A stretch of DNA of 64,000 nucleotides from Pseudomonas fluorescens (GCF_019212185.1 NZ_CP078138.1:3888501-3952500); one strand, 5' to 3'; positions 30,715-40,473 are shown, counted from the stretch's first letter. Numbers and translations are program-made. The notes: generated by a model not told the origin, from the letters alone.

Positions 30715-31451
30715 ACGCCCTCGACGTCAGCGACCTGAGCTTTGCCTATGGCGCCCGCGAGGCGCTGCGCCAGGTCACTTTCGGCCTGGCGCCGGGACGT
30801 TTTGCTGCGGTACTCGGGCCTAACGGCGCAGGCAAATCGACCCTGATCGCGCTGTTGACCCGACTCTATGATCTGCAGCAGGGCGACATCCGCGTCGGCG
30901 GCTGTTCGCTGCGCAACGCCGCCGGCCCGGCTCTGCGGCAATTGGGCGTGGTGTTCCAGCAGAGCACCCTCGACCTCGACCTTAGCGTCGAACAGAACCT
31001 GCGATATCACGCCGCCCTGCATGGCCTGTCACGGCGCCAGAGCGGGCTGCGAGTCGAGGCCGAGCTGGCACGCCAGGACTTGATGGAGCGGCGCCGCGAA
31101 CGGGTGCGCGAACTGAATGGTGGGCATCGTCGCCGTGTGGAAATCGCCCGCGCCCTGTTGCATGAACCACGCCTGCTGTTGCTCGACGAAGCCAGCGTCG
31201 GCCTCGATCCGGCCAGCCGCCTGGCCCTCAACCAGCACCTCCGCACCCTGTGCCGCGAACAGCGGTTGAGCGTGCTGTGGACCACCCACCTGCTGGACGA
31301 AGTACAACCCAGCGACGACTTGCTGATTCTCCATCAAGGCCGCCTGGTCGCCAGCGGTCAGGCGGCCGTTCTCAGCCAGGCCCACGGCGGCGACCTTGAC
31401 TCGGCCTTCGCCCGCCTGACCACCACAGTCCCATCAGGAGTTACATCATGA
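30711..31451 (+). CDS. pedB: ABC transporter ATPase (PedB)
   Basis: This 246-residue ATPase has Walker A GPNGAGKST at 36-44, Walker B LLLLDE around 155-160, and H-loop His in TTHLLDE. The ABC signature is L-N-G-G-H (135-139) instead of L-S-G-G-Q, seen here directly. Catalytic residues are otherwise intact. It is co-translated with pedA2 and pedC through 4-nt ATGA overlaps on both sides. Confidence 0.92.
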   Translation: MNALDVSDLSFAYGAREALRQVTFGLAPGRFAAVLGPNGAGKSTLIALLTRLYDLQQGDIRVGGCSLRNAAGPALRQLGVVFQQSTLDLDLSVEQNLRYHAALHGLSRRQSGLRVEAELARQDLMERRRERVRELNGGHRRRVEIARALLHEPRLLLLDEASVGLDPASRLALNQHLRTLCREQRLSVLWTTHLLDEVQPSDDLLILHQGRLVASGQAAVLSQAHGGDLDSAFARLTTTVPSGVTS

Positions 31452-32239
31452 GCGCCTACTGGGAATGCCTGCGCGGCATCGTGCTGCGCGAATGGCTGCG
31501 TTTCGTGTTGCAGCGCACGCGTTTTCTCAGCGCCCTGGTGCGCCCGCTGTTGTGGCTGCTGGTGTTCGCCGCCGGGTTTCGCGCGGCGTTGGGCATTGCG
31601 ATCATCGAACCCTACGACACCTATATCCCCTATGAGGTCTACATCATCCCCGGGCTGGCCTGCATGATCCTGCTGTTCAACGGCATGCAGGGCTCGCTGG
31701 CGATGGTCTACGACCGGGAGATGGGCAGCATGCGCGTGCTGCTCACCAGCCCGTTGCCGCGCACCTTTCTGCTGTGCAGCAAATTGCTGGCAACGGCGTT
31801 GATCTCGCTGCTGCAGGTGTATGCGTTCCTGATGATTGCCTGGCTGTATGGCGTCCGCCCACCGGCCGCTGGCATGCTATTGGCGTTGCCGGCGTTGCTG
31901 CTGGTGGCGCTGATGCTCAGCGCGCTGGGGCTGTTGTTGTCCAATGCGATTCGCCAGCTGGAGAACTTCGCCGGGGTGATGAACTTCGTGATCTTCCCGC
32001 TGTTTTTCCTGTCTTCGGCGCTGTATCCGTTGTGGAAGATGCGCGAGTCCAGTGAGTGGCTGTACTGGCTGTGCGCGCTCAACCCGTTCACTCATGCGGT
32101 GGAACTGGTGCGGTTTGCCTTATATGAACGCCTCAATCCGCTGGCCCTGGCGGTGTGCGCCGGGCTGACCCTGGTGTTTGCGCTACTGGCGGTGCTGACG
32201 TTCAATCCGCAGCATGCTGCGGTGCGAAAGGCCAATTGA
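31448..32239 (+). CDS. pedC: ABC transporter permease (PedC)
   Basis: This 263-residue ABC-2 type permease has six membrane segments and the family's P-Y-E-V-Y-I-I-P-G-L start of the second part, plus a FxLSSALYPLWKM motif. ABC-2 permeases are mostly exporters, which sits oddly with a periplasmic binding protein in the same operon. In P. putida the corresponding gene set supports rare-earth-dependent growth. Direction of transport cannot be read from sequence. Confidence 0.9.
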   Translation: MSAYWECLRGIVLREWLRFVLQRTRFLSALVRPLLWLLVFAAGFRAALGIAIIEPYDTYIPYEVYIIPGLACMILLFNGMQGSLAMVYDREMGSMRVLLTSPLPRTFLLCSKLLATALISLLQVYAFLMIAWLYGVRPPAAGMLLALPALLLVALMLSALGLLLSNAIRQLENFAGVMNFVIFPLFFLSSALYPLWKMRESSEWLYWLCALNPFTHAVELVRFALYERLNPLALAVCAGLTLVFALLAVLTFNPQHAAVRKAN

Positions 32240-32270
32240 GCACAACCCTTGCTCCTACAAATAATGAAAC

Positions 32271-32286
32271 CAGTACTTTAGTACTG
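32271..32286. promoter_or_regulatory. CAGTACT-TT-AGTACTG palindrome before the rhodanese-like gene
   Basis: A perfect 7-nt inverted repeat around TT lies 78 nt before the 32365 start. Its half-site AGTACTG resembles the right half GGTACTG of the pedA1 site, so it may bind a related LuxR regulator. Confidence 0.4.
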
Positions 32287-32364
32287 CTTTTCCTGTCTAA
32301 CGTCGCATTCCCAACGCACTGCGACAGGCATGTAATAGGTCACAACAATAAGGACTGAACCTTT

Positions 32365-32922
32365 ATGCCGCGTGCCTGCCGCCGTCCCCTGCGCCCTTGC
32401 CTGGCGCTGCTCTCGCTGTGCCTCATGTTGGGCGTCGCCCAGGCCCAGACCGCGCTATTTTCCAGTGACGGTTACCGCATCGATGTCTACCGCAGCCCGA
32501 CGCCGCAGCAACTCGACGGCGCGACCCTGGTCGACACCCCTGCCCTGCAAACGTTGCTGAAACAAACCCCGGCGCCGTTGCTGATCGACGTCTATCGACG
32601 GCAATGGCTGCACGAACGCTTCATCGAAGATCAGCCTCACGAAAATGTGCCCGGCAGCCATTGGCTGGCCAACACCGGCGATGGTGAACTGACCCCGCTC
32701 TGGCAAGCCTACTTCGCAGGCAATCTCGCCCGTTTGACCGCTGGCGATCACAGCCGGCCAATGGTGTTCTACTGCCGCTCTGATTGCTGGTTGAGTTGGA
32801 ACGCGGTGAAACGCGCCGCCGCCCTGGGCTATACGAGCCTGTACTGGTACCGCGACGGCGTCGACGCCTGGCAGGCCGCCAACCTGCCCCTGACAACCGC
32901 ACAGCCCGAGGCTTTTCCCTGA
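32365..32922 (+). CDS. PQQ-system rhodanese-like protein with conserved CxxxCW
   Basis: This 185-residue secreted protein has a signal peptide ending AQAQ, a rhodanese-like fold, and the segment VFYCRSDCWLSWNAVKRA, with cysteines spaced C-x3-C followed by Trp. It belongs to the family found only beside PQQ alcohol dehydrogenase genes, known by its cysteine-Trp motif. The pair could hold a metal or disulfide. Function is unknown. It follows pedC by 125 nt and may have its own promoter. Confidence 0.85.
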   Translation: MPRACRRPLRPCLALLSLCLMLGVAQAQTALFSSDGYRIDVYRSPTPQQLDGATLVDTPALQTLLKQTPAPLLIDVYRRQWLHERFIEDQPHENVPGSHWLANTGDGELTPLWQAYFAGNLARLTAGDHSRPMVFYCRSDCWLSWNAVKRAAALGYTSLYWYRDGVDAWQAANLPLTTAQPEAFP

Positions 32923-32978
32923 CGTTGCACCTTGCGTGTTATTGCCACACCATAATCAAAATAATGAGGTGAGAGGCT

Positions 32979-33644
32979 ATGTATAAAATTCTGATTGCCG
33001 ACGATCACCCGCTGTTTCGCGAAGCGATCCATAACGTTATCAGTGATGGTTTCCCCGGCAGCGAGGTGATGGAAACTGCCGACCTCGACAGTGCCCTGGC
33101 GCTGACTGAAAGCCATGACGATCTGGATCTGATCCTGCTCGACCTGAACATGCCCGGCATGCACGGTCTCAATGGCCTGATCAACCTGCGCAACGAGGCA
33201 CCGACCATTCCGGTGGTGATCGTTTCGGCCGAGCAGGACAAGCAGATTGTCCTGCAGGCCATCACTTATGGAGCGGTGGGCTTCATCACCAAGTCTTCGC
33301 CCCGGGCGCAGATGACCGATGCCATCGAGCAGATTCTCAATGGCAACGTCTACCTGCCGCCCGACATCATCCGCACCCAGAAGAGCAGCAGCCCACGGCG
33401 AATGAACGACACCCCGAGCTTCCCACCCGAACTGCTTCAGGCGCTGACCCGCAAGCAGTTGCTGGTGCTGGAACGAATGACCAAAGGGGAATCGAACAAG
33501 CAAATCGCCTACACCCTGGAAATCGCCGAAACCACGGTCAAGGCCCACGTCTCGGCGATTCTGCGCAAACTCAACGTGCACAACCGGGTGCAGGCGATCC
33601 TCAGTGCCGGGGATATTGATTTCGGGTCGTATTTGCGCCGGTGA
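32979..33644 (+). CDS. pedR1: LuxR-family response regulator PedR1 (AgmR/ErbR type)
   Basis: This 221-residue regulator has receiver acidic residues D8 and D9, phospho-acceptor D55 ([10 protein letters not shown]), Lys in GFITKSS and a C-terminal LuxR helix-turn-helix ([20 protein letters not shown]). It is the AgmR/ErbR-type activator of PQQ and alcohol oxidation genes. AGGTGAGAGG precedes the ATG. The partner kinase usually found beside it in P. putida is not present. The gene is followed by a REPIN and then convergent pgm. Confidence 0.9.
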   Translation: MYKILIADDHPLFREAIHNVISDGFPGSEVMETADLDSALALTESHDDLDLILLDLNMPGMHGLNGLINLRNEAPTIPVVIVSAEQDKQIVLQAITYGAVGFITKSSPRAQMTDAIEQILNGNVYLPPDIIRTQKSSSPRRMNDTPSFPPELLQALTRKQLLVLERMTKGESNKQIAYTLEIAETTVKAHVSAILRKLNVHNRVQAILSAGDIDFGSYLRR

Positions 33645-33669
33645 GAGGCATGCCGGGCGGTAACATGAA

Positions 33670-33750
33670 CTGTAGGAGCGAGCCTGCTCGCGATGGCGGC
33701 GTATCTGATACACCGCAGCGCCTGAATCGCTAGCAGGCTAGCTCCTACAA
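33670..33750. repeat. REPIN between pedR1 and pgm
   Basis: Inverted REP cores lie at about 33670-33695 and 33726-33750. The right core has several changes (GCTAGCAGGCTAGC). It marks the right edge of the alcohol-oxidation cluster. Confidence 0.85.
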
Positions 33751-33753
33751 TGA

Positions 33754-35397
33754 TTACCCGCTAATCGCCCCATCCACCAACGCCTGCGCTTCTTGCACCA
33801 ATTGCTTGAGGTGCGCATCGCCAATGAAGCTCTCGGCGTAGATCTTGTAAATGTCCTCAGTGCCCGAAGGACGGGCGGCGAACCAGCCGTTTTCGGTCAT
33901 CACCTTCAGGCCGCCAATTGCCTGATCATTGCCCGGCGCCTTGCTGAGGATCTGCTGGATCGCTTCGCCGGCCAGTTCGGTGGACTTGACCTGTTCTGGC
34001 GCCAGCTTGCCCAGCAGGGCTTTCTGCTCGGGACTGGCCTTGGCATCGACACGCACGGCAAAGGGTTCACCCAGCTCGGCGGTCAGGGCGGCATACGCCT
34101 GGCTTGGATCGCGACCGGTACGGGCGGTCATTTCCGCCGCCAGCAAGGCCGGGATCAGACCGTCCTTGTCGGTGCTCCAGACGCCGCCGTCCTTGCGCAG
34201 GAACGAAGCACCGGCGCTTTCTTCACCGCCAAAGCCCAGGGAGCCGTCGAACAAACCGTCGGCAAACCATTTGAAGCCCACCGGCACTTCGTACAGGCGA
34301 CGGCCCAGGCGCTTGGCCACCCGGTCGATCAGGCCACTGCTGACCACGGTCTTGCCCACGGCGGCGTCGGCACGCCATTGCGGGCGGTTCTGGAACAGGT
34401 AGTCGATGGACACGGCCAGGTAGTTGTTCGGCGCCAGCAGGCCACCGGACGGTGTGACAATACCGTGGCGGTCGTGGTCCGGGTCGCAGGCAAAGGCCAC
34501 GTCAAAACGTTCCTTGAGGCCGATCAAGCCCTGCATCGCATGACTGGAGGACGGGTCCATGCGGATCTGCCCGTCCCAATCCACCGACATGAAGCGGAAG
34601 GTCGGGTCGACCTCGGTGTTGACCACGTCCAGGTCCAGGCGATAGTGCTCGGCAATCGCCGACCAGTAGCGCACCCCGGCACCCCCCAGCGGATCGACGC
34701 CCAGGCGCAGTTTGGCGTCGCGGATCGCGTCAAAATCGATGACGTTGACCAGGTCTGCGACGTAAGTATTGAGGTAGTCATGGCGATGGGTGGTGTCGGC
34801 CTTGAGCGCCTGCTCGACACTGATGCGCTTGACCCCGGCGAGCTTGTTCGCCAGCAATTCGTTGGCCTTGGCTTCGATCCACTTGGTGATGTGGGTATCG
34901 GCTGGGCCACCGTTGGTGGGGTTGTATTTGTAGCCGCCGCTTTGCGGCGGGTTGTGCGATGGCGTGATGACGATACCGTCCGCCAGCCCCGTGGTACGAC
35001 CCCGGTTGTAGCAGAGAATGGCGTGGGACACCGCCGGCGTCGGCGTGTACTCGTCGTTCGCCGCGATCATCACGGTCACGCCGTTGGCCGCCAGCACTTC
35101 CAAGGCGCTGGCACCGGCCGGGGTCGACAGCGCGTGGGTGTCGATCCCGACAAACAGCGGTCCGTCGATACCCTGGGCCTGACGGTACAGGCAGATAGCC
35201 TGGCTGATGGCCAGTACGTGCCATTCATTGAAACTCAGCTCGAACGAGCTGCCACGGTGCCCCGAGGTGCCGAACGCGACACGCTGGGTTGCCACCGAAG
35301 CGTCCGGTTGGCCTGTGTAATAGGCCGTTACCAGTCGCGGGATATCGACCAGCAACTGGGCTGGCGCCGGTTTGCCCGCAAAAGGACTGAGTGTCAT
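33754..35397 (-). CDS. pgm: Phosphoglucomutase (alpha-D-glucose phosphate-specific)
   Basis: This 547-residue cytosolic mutase interconverts glucose-1- and glucose-6-phosphate. Family motifs are all visible: active serine loop in [12 protein letters not shown], metal-binding DPDHDRHG, sugar loop GEESAG and phosphate loop RPSGTED. It is convergent with pedR1 and unrelated to the alcohol genes, so it marks the start of the next region. Its upstream gap (35398-35631) contains a REPIN. Confidence 0.95.
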   Translation of the reverse strand: MTLSPFAGKPAPAQLLVDIPRLVTAYYTGQPDASVATQRVAFGTSGHRGSSFELSFNEWHVLAISQAICLYRQAQGIDGPLFVGIDTHALSTPAGASALEVLAANGVTVMIAANDEYTPTPAVSHAILCYNRGRTTGLADGIVITPSHNPPQSGGYKYNPTNGGPADTHITKWIEAKANELLANKLAGVKRISVEQALKADTTHRHDYLNTYVADLVNVIDFDAIRDAKLRLGVDPLGGAGVRYWSAIAEHYRLDLDVVNTEVDPTFRFMSVDWDGQIRMDPSSSHAMQGLIGLKERFDVAFACDPDHDRHGIVTPSGGLLAPNNYLAVSIDYLFQNRPQWRADAAVGKTVVSSGLIDRVAKRLGRRLYEVPVGFKWFADGLFDGSLGFGGEESAGASFLRKDGGVWSTDKDGLIPALLAAEMTARTGRDPSQAYAALTAELGEPFAVRVDAKASPEQKALLGKLAPEQVKSTELAGEAIQQILSKAPGNDQAIGGLKVMTENGWFAARPSGTEDIYKIYAESFIGDAHLKQLVQEAQALVDGAISG

Positions 35398-35433
35398 GCA
35401 AAACCTCTGAAAAAAAGTGGTTCGGGTATAGGG

Positions 35434-35534
35434 CTGTAGGGGCGAGCCTGCTCGCGAAGAACGTGAACGATCATGCGATCATTCTGGATAATCGCGGCGC
35501 CTACAGTTTTTCGCGAGCAGGCTCGCTCCTACAA
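35434..35534. repeat. REPIN upstream of pgm
   Basis: Inverted REP cores lie at about 35434-35457 and 35509-35534. This is the last REP element in the window. None were seen from here to 64000. Confidence 0.85.
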
Positions 35535-35631
35535 AGACTGGAGCCAAAATACTGCTGATGCAGTTTACTGGCAGTTTGACCATTGAGCGACGTTATATAT
35601 CCGCCAGCGCGCAGTTAAAATTGCCCGCCGC

Positions 35632-37032
35632 TCAGTCAATGAGCTCCAGGCGCAGGGCGTCGGCCAACTGACTCATGGCCATGTCAAGATCGTGCTGGGC
35701 GCTGAAGGCGTGACTCAGGCGCACATGCTGGGCGTGCAGGCCATGCAGGCTGAACAGCTCACCCGGGGCGATCACCACGCTTTGCTTGAGCATGCGCTGG
35801 AACACCCGGCGCATGTCCACCGGCCGCAGCGAACGGAGCCAGAGCGTGGCCCCGCCCCTCGGCTCGACGCACTCCATGGCATCGCCCAGACGCTCCTGCA
35901 TTACCTGCAGCATCCGCGCCTTGCGCTCACACAACAGGCGCCGCAGCACTTGCAGGTGCTGATCAATGCGCCCGCTGCTGTAAAGCCGGGCGATGGCTTT
36001 CTGACGAATCGGCGACAGGCGAAAGGACCGCAGCAAAAAGGTCCGTTGCAGCTCCATGCTCAACGCCCGCGACAGCAGATAACCGTAGGGCGCTTCCGGG
36101 CCCATGAGTTTCTCGAAAGTGGAGAACACCAGCAGGCGCTCGGGATCGAGCAGGTCCCGCAGACGCCGCTCGCTGGGCTCGTGGCTCAACTCGCCATAGA
36201 CATCGTTCTCCAGGACCCAGCAGCCATGCAGGCGTAACATCCGCGCAATGCTCTGGCGATTGTCCTCCGGCATGACGCTACCGCTGGGCATGCTGACCCC
36301 GGACGAGAGCAGTACCATCTGCACCTTCTCGGTGGCGAGCAGACGGGCGAGCAATTGCGGGTCAAGGCTGCCATTGCTGGCCAAAGGCAGTTCAATCACC
36401 CTGACCCCAGCCGATTGCAACAGGCGCAGGATGACCCAGTCGCAGGGCGACTCCACCAGCACCGTGGCGCCCTTGAGCCCCAGCACGGCGATCAGGATCT
36501 CCAGCACCCCGCGCAGATCGGCCCCGATATAGACATCGTCGGGATGCCAGCAGCGAATCGGCGAAGTGGTGTAACGGGCTGCCAGCGCCGTGCGCAGTTC
36601 CAGCTCGCCACAGGGCTGCGAGTGCGGTTGCTGCTGACGCGGATACTGACGCACCAGTTCGCGCTCCAGCAGCAGCAAGGGACTGTCCAGCGATTGCAAC
36701 TGCGCCGGCTCATCACTGCTCATCACCAGCATGCCGGGGCGCCGGACGCTGACATACAGGCTTTCCAGCAGATCGTTACCTCCACAGAACGCGGCATTCA
36801 GCGCAACCGGCAAGGCGTAATATCCGGACTTGGCCACCGAGTACACCCGCCCTTCCTTTTCCAACAGCGAGTAGGCGTACTGAATGGTCGAGATCGATAC
36901 CCCCAAGCGCTCCGCCAGCTGACGCAGCGACGGCAACTTGATCGGCCGCTCCGCCCCCATTTCATTGATCAGGTTCGTCAAGTAGCGGTACACGGCCTGG
37001 TAGGCGAAATCAATTTCTCTGTGCGCTTTCAT
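35632..37032 (-). CDS. MocR-type GntR/aminotransferase transcriptional regulator
   Basis: This 466-residue protein has an N-terminal GntR winged helix (residues ~1-85, PSLRQLAERLGVSISTIQYAY) fused to a class I aminotransferase-like domain (~110-460). The pyridoxal-phosphate lysine is probably in STFEKLMGPEAPYGY. MocR regulators usually control an adjacent gene and sense PLP-linked amino compounds. The open frame extends to 37263, into the end of the neighbouring gene, but the M at 37032 starts the family-like domain. It lies 88 nt downstream of the unrecognised 486-residue gene, so that gene is its likely target. Confidence 0.85.
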   Translation of the reverse strand: MKAHREIDFAYQAVYRYLTNLINEMGAERPIKLPSLRQLAERLGVSISTIQYAYSLLEKEGRVYSVAKSGYYALPVALNAAFCGGNDLLESLYVSVRRPGMLVMSSDEPAQLQSLDSPLLLLERELVRQYPRQQQPHSQPCGELELRTALAARYTTSPIRCWHPDDVYIGADLRGVLEILIAVLGLKGATVLVESPCDWVILRLLQSAGVRVIELPLASNGSLDPQLLARLLATEKVQMVLLSSGVSMPSGSVMPEDNRQSIARMLRLHGCWVLENDVYGELSHEPSERRLRDLLDPERLLVFSTFEKLMGPEAPYGYLLSRALSMELQRTFLLRSFRLSPIRQKAIARLYSSGRIDQHLQVLRRLLCERKARMLQVMQERLGDAMECVEPRGGATLWLRSLRPVDMRRVFQRMLKQSVVIAPGELFSLHGLHAQHVRLSHAFSAQHDLDMAMSQLADALRLELID

Positions 37033-37120
37033 GGCAAGTGACCGCGCCGCGGGCAAGCCCGGGTGCTGTTTCCGGCGCGAAGTCGCCCCAGGCCTGTGCG
37101 ATCCATCAATGCGGCCACCT

Positions 37121-38581
37121 TCAACGTCTCGCCGAACGTTCAGTCGGCACCGGCGAATCACTACGCGCAGGTGCTGCTTCCTGACTGGGGATTGGCTCGC
37201 CAGCGTCGATCGGATCCCTGGCGTAAAGGCTACGAACCTGGGCCAGCGGCAAACCGCTGACATCGACTATCCATTGCGCCACCGGCTCCGGTGCGGCCTG
37301 CCCCTGCAGTGCTTTATGCAGGTCGAGCTGCGCCACCAGCATGCCCGGATGACAGCGCCGCAGAAAACGCTCGAGTCCTGCCCCGCCATGGGCAAAGGGG
37401 GCGAACAGCAGGCATACCTGTTGCGCTTCGCTCAGGCCGAGGACTTGCTGCGCCTCGATATTGGCCTGTACCCGCAATTCCGCGACATCGCGGGGCTCCC
37501 CGTACAGCGCCAGGGCCTGCTGGCAAAACCGTTCGGGCACGCCACGCCGGCGCATGAGCAGCAGCGCATGTTGCACGTAATGGGTGAACCCACGTTCGTA
37601 GGTGTGGCCGTACAGATAAGCTGCCTGCAAGCCGTGGAAATGGGCCGACAACAAAGGGCTGGCGAAGTCGTTTTCACGCATCTGCAGATCCCGCTCGTCG
37701 GGCTGCAAGCCAAGGAACTCGGTCAACAGCGGCCAGCGTTCTTCCATATTGCCAGTCACCAGGTCCTGAATATCGATATGCAGGGTCCCGCGTCGGGCGT
37801 CAAACCCGGAATGCGGTCGCCATTCGACCTGGTCATGCCCGGCGTAGAGCTCGCGGAACAAATCCTCCTGCAGCTCTTCAAGGGTGTCGAACAAACCTTC
37901 AAAACTCTGCGTCGGCACAGGCATCGCCGACAGCCCGGCCTTTCTCGCACCGCGCAGCAACCCCGCGATGAACTGCCGTTGCTGGCGCGCCGTTTCCCCG
38001 CCCACCAGGGCGTCCACGCCACCCTCCCAGCGAACCATCTGGGCATAAAAATCGCCCATGGCAAGGTAGCCCTCATCACCTACTTCATAAATGCTGCCGG
38101 GCGTTCGCAGGTGCCCGAGCAACAACAGATTTCGGCGATTGAGCTCGCGGCCGGCATCCGAAATCGGCGTCGGATGGGCGAAGGGCAGGACTTCACGATG
38201 GTCGACCATCAATACTTCGACGCGAGGATCGTCGTAGACAAACAGGGCGTTGTAGCTGCGGTGAATGGATTCCATCATGGTCGGTGTCGTAGCCCCCAGA
38301 CGCAGAGTCGCAACACGCATCTGGAAGGTTGCAGGACTTCTGCCGGCGATACTCAGTTGCGCGGCACGCATGAAAGCCAGGGTGTAACAACTGTCGCGGC
38401 TACCGGAATGCGAGACCAATACTTTGTAATGACCGATACGATCCGGGCCTCCGGCCGCGACTAACAGACGCTGGATTAGAAGTTGCAGGGCGGTGCGCTC
38501 TGCCCGGGAGAAAAAACTCAACAGACGAGTCAATACCTGGTGATAGACATTGTTCATCGCTGAATCATGAATGGCGCTCAT
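37121..38581 (-). CDS. Unrecognised 486-residue protein linked to a MocR regulator
   Basis: No family was recognised. The protein is soluble-looking, with no signal peptide or membrane helix. A central mostly helical part (~310-345) holds H314, H316, H326, E329, H334 and H338 in a regular pattern (H-x-H...H-x2-E-x4-H-x3-H), which could bind metal. Near the N-terminus HSGSRDSCYTLAFMRAA (58-74) looks well structured, and the last ~30 residues are a disordered Pro/Ser/Arg tail. Codon use is normal for the genome. It lies directly upstream of the MocR gene on the same strand. The AGG ribosome site suits the ATG at 38581. A new enzyme of amino-compound metabolism is possible but unproven. Confidence 0.75.
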   Translation of the reverse strand: MSAIHDSAMNNVYHQVLTRLLSFFSRAERTALQLLIQRLLVAAGGPDRIGHYKVLVSHSGSRDSCYTLAFMRAAQLSIAGRSPATFQMRVATLRLGATTPTMMESIHRSYNALFVYDDPRVEVLMVDHREVLPFAHPTPISDAGRELNRRNLLLLGHLRTPGSIYEVGDEGYLAMGDFYAQMVRWEGGVDALVGGETARQQRQFIAGLLRGARKAGLSAMPVPTQSFEGLFDTLEELQEDLFRELYAGHDQVEWRPHSGFDARRGTLHIDIQDLVTGNMEERWPLLTEFLGLQPDERDLQMRENDFASPLLSAHFHGLQAAYLYGHTYERGFTHYVQHALLLMRRRGVPERFCQQALALYGEPRDVAELRVQANIEAQQVLGLSEAQQVCLLFAPFAHGGAGLERFLRRCHPGMLVAQLDLHKALQGQAAPEPVAQWIVDVSGLPLAQVRSLYARDPIDAGEPIPSQEAAPARSDSPVPTERSARR

Positions 38582-38704
38582 CGTTATTTACCTGATATTC
38601 AATAGAACGGTACCCAAAGAACACTCATCCACCGCTACAAGCGCGTCGATGATGAATGCTTAATACGGGTCTTTAGTATCGGTGTATAAATGCTAGCACT
38701 TTGA

Positions 38705-38995
38705 CTACAGACACCATTTGACACGATTGAGCGGCCATAACACCGGCAAGCGGAAATATCGCCAAAGCCCGCATGAACATTGGACTTCGCCTTCTAAACG
38801 GCGCTTCTTAGGATGCTTCCCACAATGTCCTACAGACAATGAGTACATCAAATTAGGAATCAACAACCAATTAGCCGAATAACAACTAACTAACGTCGAC
38901 CTCAACAACCGATTCTCAACACGAGACGTAGATAAGCACTGATCCATACACCAGGCACCCGGCGGGGTGCCAACTAAAACATAAGGCTCAACCAT
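38705..38995 (-). CDS. Possible small Cys-rich ORF (96 aa), low confidence
   Basis: The ORF lies in an AT-rich 602-nt stretch (38582-39183) with no other gene. It has AAGGA eight bases before the ATG and points toward the 486-residue gene (123 nt gap). It contains seven cysteines and starts MVEPYVLVGTPPGAW. Third codon positions are not GC-rich, unlike real genes nearby, which argues either for recent acquisition or for a chance frame. Nothing in it was recognised. Confidence 0.25.
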   Translation of the reverse strand: MVEPYVLVGTPPGAWCMDQCLSTSRVENRLLRSTLVSCYSANWLLIPNLMYSLSVGHCGKHPKKRRLEGEVQCSCGLWRYFRLPVLWPLNRVKWCL

Positions 38996-39145
38996 GACTC
39001 ATTCCTTGAGATGAAAGTAGTCATTCAATTATCAGGGCTTAGATGCTGATTAGAAGATACAGATCGCAGGGAAAAACCAGCTCAGTTGCGCCATTCTTCA
39101 ATCAATTAAAGAAAAACAGTGAGTTAACAGCGGCCCATAAATGCA

Positions 39146-39167
39146 AAAGCCCGCTTTCGCGGGCTTT
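39146..39167 (-). terminator. Rho-independent terminator for the quinone oxidoreductase gene
   Basis: A 9-bp stem (39146-39154 with 39159-39167) and 4-nt loop are followed, on the minus-strand transcript, by a TTTT run. It lies 17 nt after the stop of the leftward gene. Confidence 0.75.
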
Positions 39168-39183
39168 CGTCGGTGGCCGAGAT

Positions 39184-40206
39184 TCAGGCCGGTTCGATCT
39201 GCAGCGCCACGCGCTCTCGGCATGGGCATTCGTCCATGTAGCGGTGTGCCTCGACAAACTCGGCAAATGGAAACACCCGGGTCTTGAGCGGCAATAGCAC
39301 GCGGTCGGCGGTCAATTGGTTGATCTCGCGCAGGGCACGCTGCATGGCCACCGGGTCCTGAGCAATTCCCAACTCCGGCTTGCCGGTGAAGTTACCGATG
39401 CAGTGCACAAAGAACTGAATGTTCTTCTGGAACGCCGCACAGGCCGGAAACGGTGTCTGGTTGCCGCCTTGCAGGCCATACAACACCAGGCTGCCGCGAG
39501 GCGCCAGGACGTCGCCCAGCAGCGACATCTGCGGGCCGCCGAGACCGTCGAATACCACATCGACACCGCGGTTGTCGGTGAGCTTGTTGATCTGCATCAG
39601 CAGGTCCTGCTCTTCGGTGACAATCACCTTCTCTGCACCCAGCGAACGCAGGTACTCACGCTCGTCAGCGCTCTTGGTCGCGGCAATCACCCGCACACCC
39701 AGGGCCTTGCCCAATTGCACGAACGAAGGTCCGGCGCAGTGGCTGGCATCAGTGACCAGGGCAAATTGCCCCGGTTTGACCCGGGCCAGATCGACCAGCG
39801 CGAAATAAGCGATCAGCAGCGGCGTGTAGTGCACCGCGGCCTCGATCGGGCTCAGCACGTCGGGATAGCGGGTCACGGAGGTACGCGGCAGCACGATTTG
39901 CTCACCGTACACGGGGTAATCGTTGGGGCTTTGCGCCGGGAAACTGGCTACCCGGTCACCAATCGCCAGGTCGTCGACGCCATCGCCGAGCGCGGTGACC
40001 ACGCCAGCCATTTCCTGGCCAATGCCGGAGGGCAGTCGGGCATGGGACGATGCCAGGTTCTGCCGCCACAGGGTGTCGTACCAGCTGACGCCAATCGCCT
40101 CGACACGCACCTGTACTTCACCGGGTGCCGGCTGAGCGGCCGCATGCTCTTCGCACTTGAGCACCTCGGCAGGACCAAACTTGTGAAAACGGATCGTGCG
40201 GGACAT
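39184..40206 (-). CDS. Zinc-independent MDR alcohol dehydrogenase / quinone oxidoreductase-like
   Basis: This 340-residue medium-chain reductase has an N-terminal GroES-like domain and an NADPH-binding domain. It lacks the structural-zinc cysteine cluster, so it belongs to the quinone reductase branch. Visible segments are SGIGQEMAGVVTALG and VDVVFDGLGGPQMSLLG. Substrate is unknown. The ATG at 40206 follows GAGG, and an earlier in-frame ATG is five codons upstream. It is divergent from the LysR regulator and is probably its target. Confidence 0.85.
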   Translation of the reverse strand: MSRTIRFHKFGPAEVLKCEEHAAAQPAPGEVQVRVEAIGVSWYDTLWRQNLASSHARLPSGIGQEMAGVVTALGDGVDDLAIGDRVASFPAQSPNDYPVYGEQIVLPRTSVTRYPDVLSPIEAAVHYTPLLIAYFALVDLARVKPGQFALVTDASHCAGPSFVQLGKALGVRVIAATKSADEREYLRSLGAEKVIVTEEQDLLMQINKLTDNRGVDVVFDGLGGPQMSLLGDVLAPRGSLVLYGLQGGNQTPFPACAAFQKNIQFFVHCIGNFTGKPELGIAQDPVAMQRALREINQLTADRVLLPLKTRVFPFAEFVEAHRYMDECPCRERVALQIEPA

Positions 40207-40473
40207 CGCAAACCTCGTCAAATTAACCTCTAATGCCCTGAACTCTATCCGGGCTTTCGCGCCAAGACCATCAGTGGCTATTAATAGTCGACATGCCTGT
40301 CATTGATTCCGCAACCGCGGCAATCCGTCCATCCACTTTGAAAACCGAACCCGTCTTGTGGGAAAAATGATTTACTCGGTGCAGAGTAACAGCCTTTCCC
40401 CGTAAGATTCATGCCGGTCATTGTTCTCAAATGGCCGCTCTCGTCAAGTTTGCTGATTCTGCCAGGACTCCAG

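Noticed and set aside
33793..35439. 548-codon open frame antisense to pgm
   Set aside because: It is fully antisense to a gene with all phosphoglucomutase motifs. Its translation has no recognisable family and such frames are common in GC-rich genomes.
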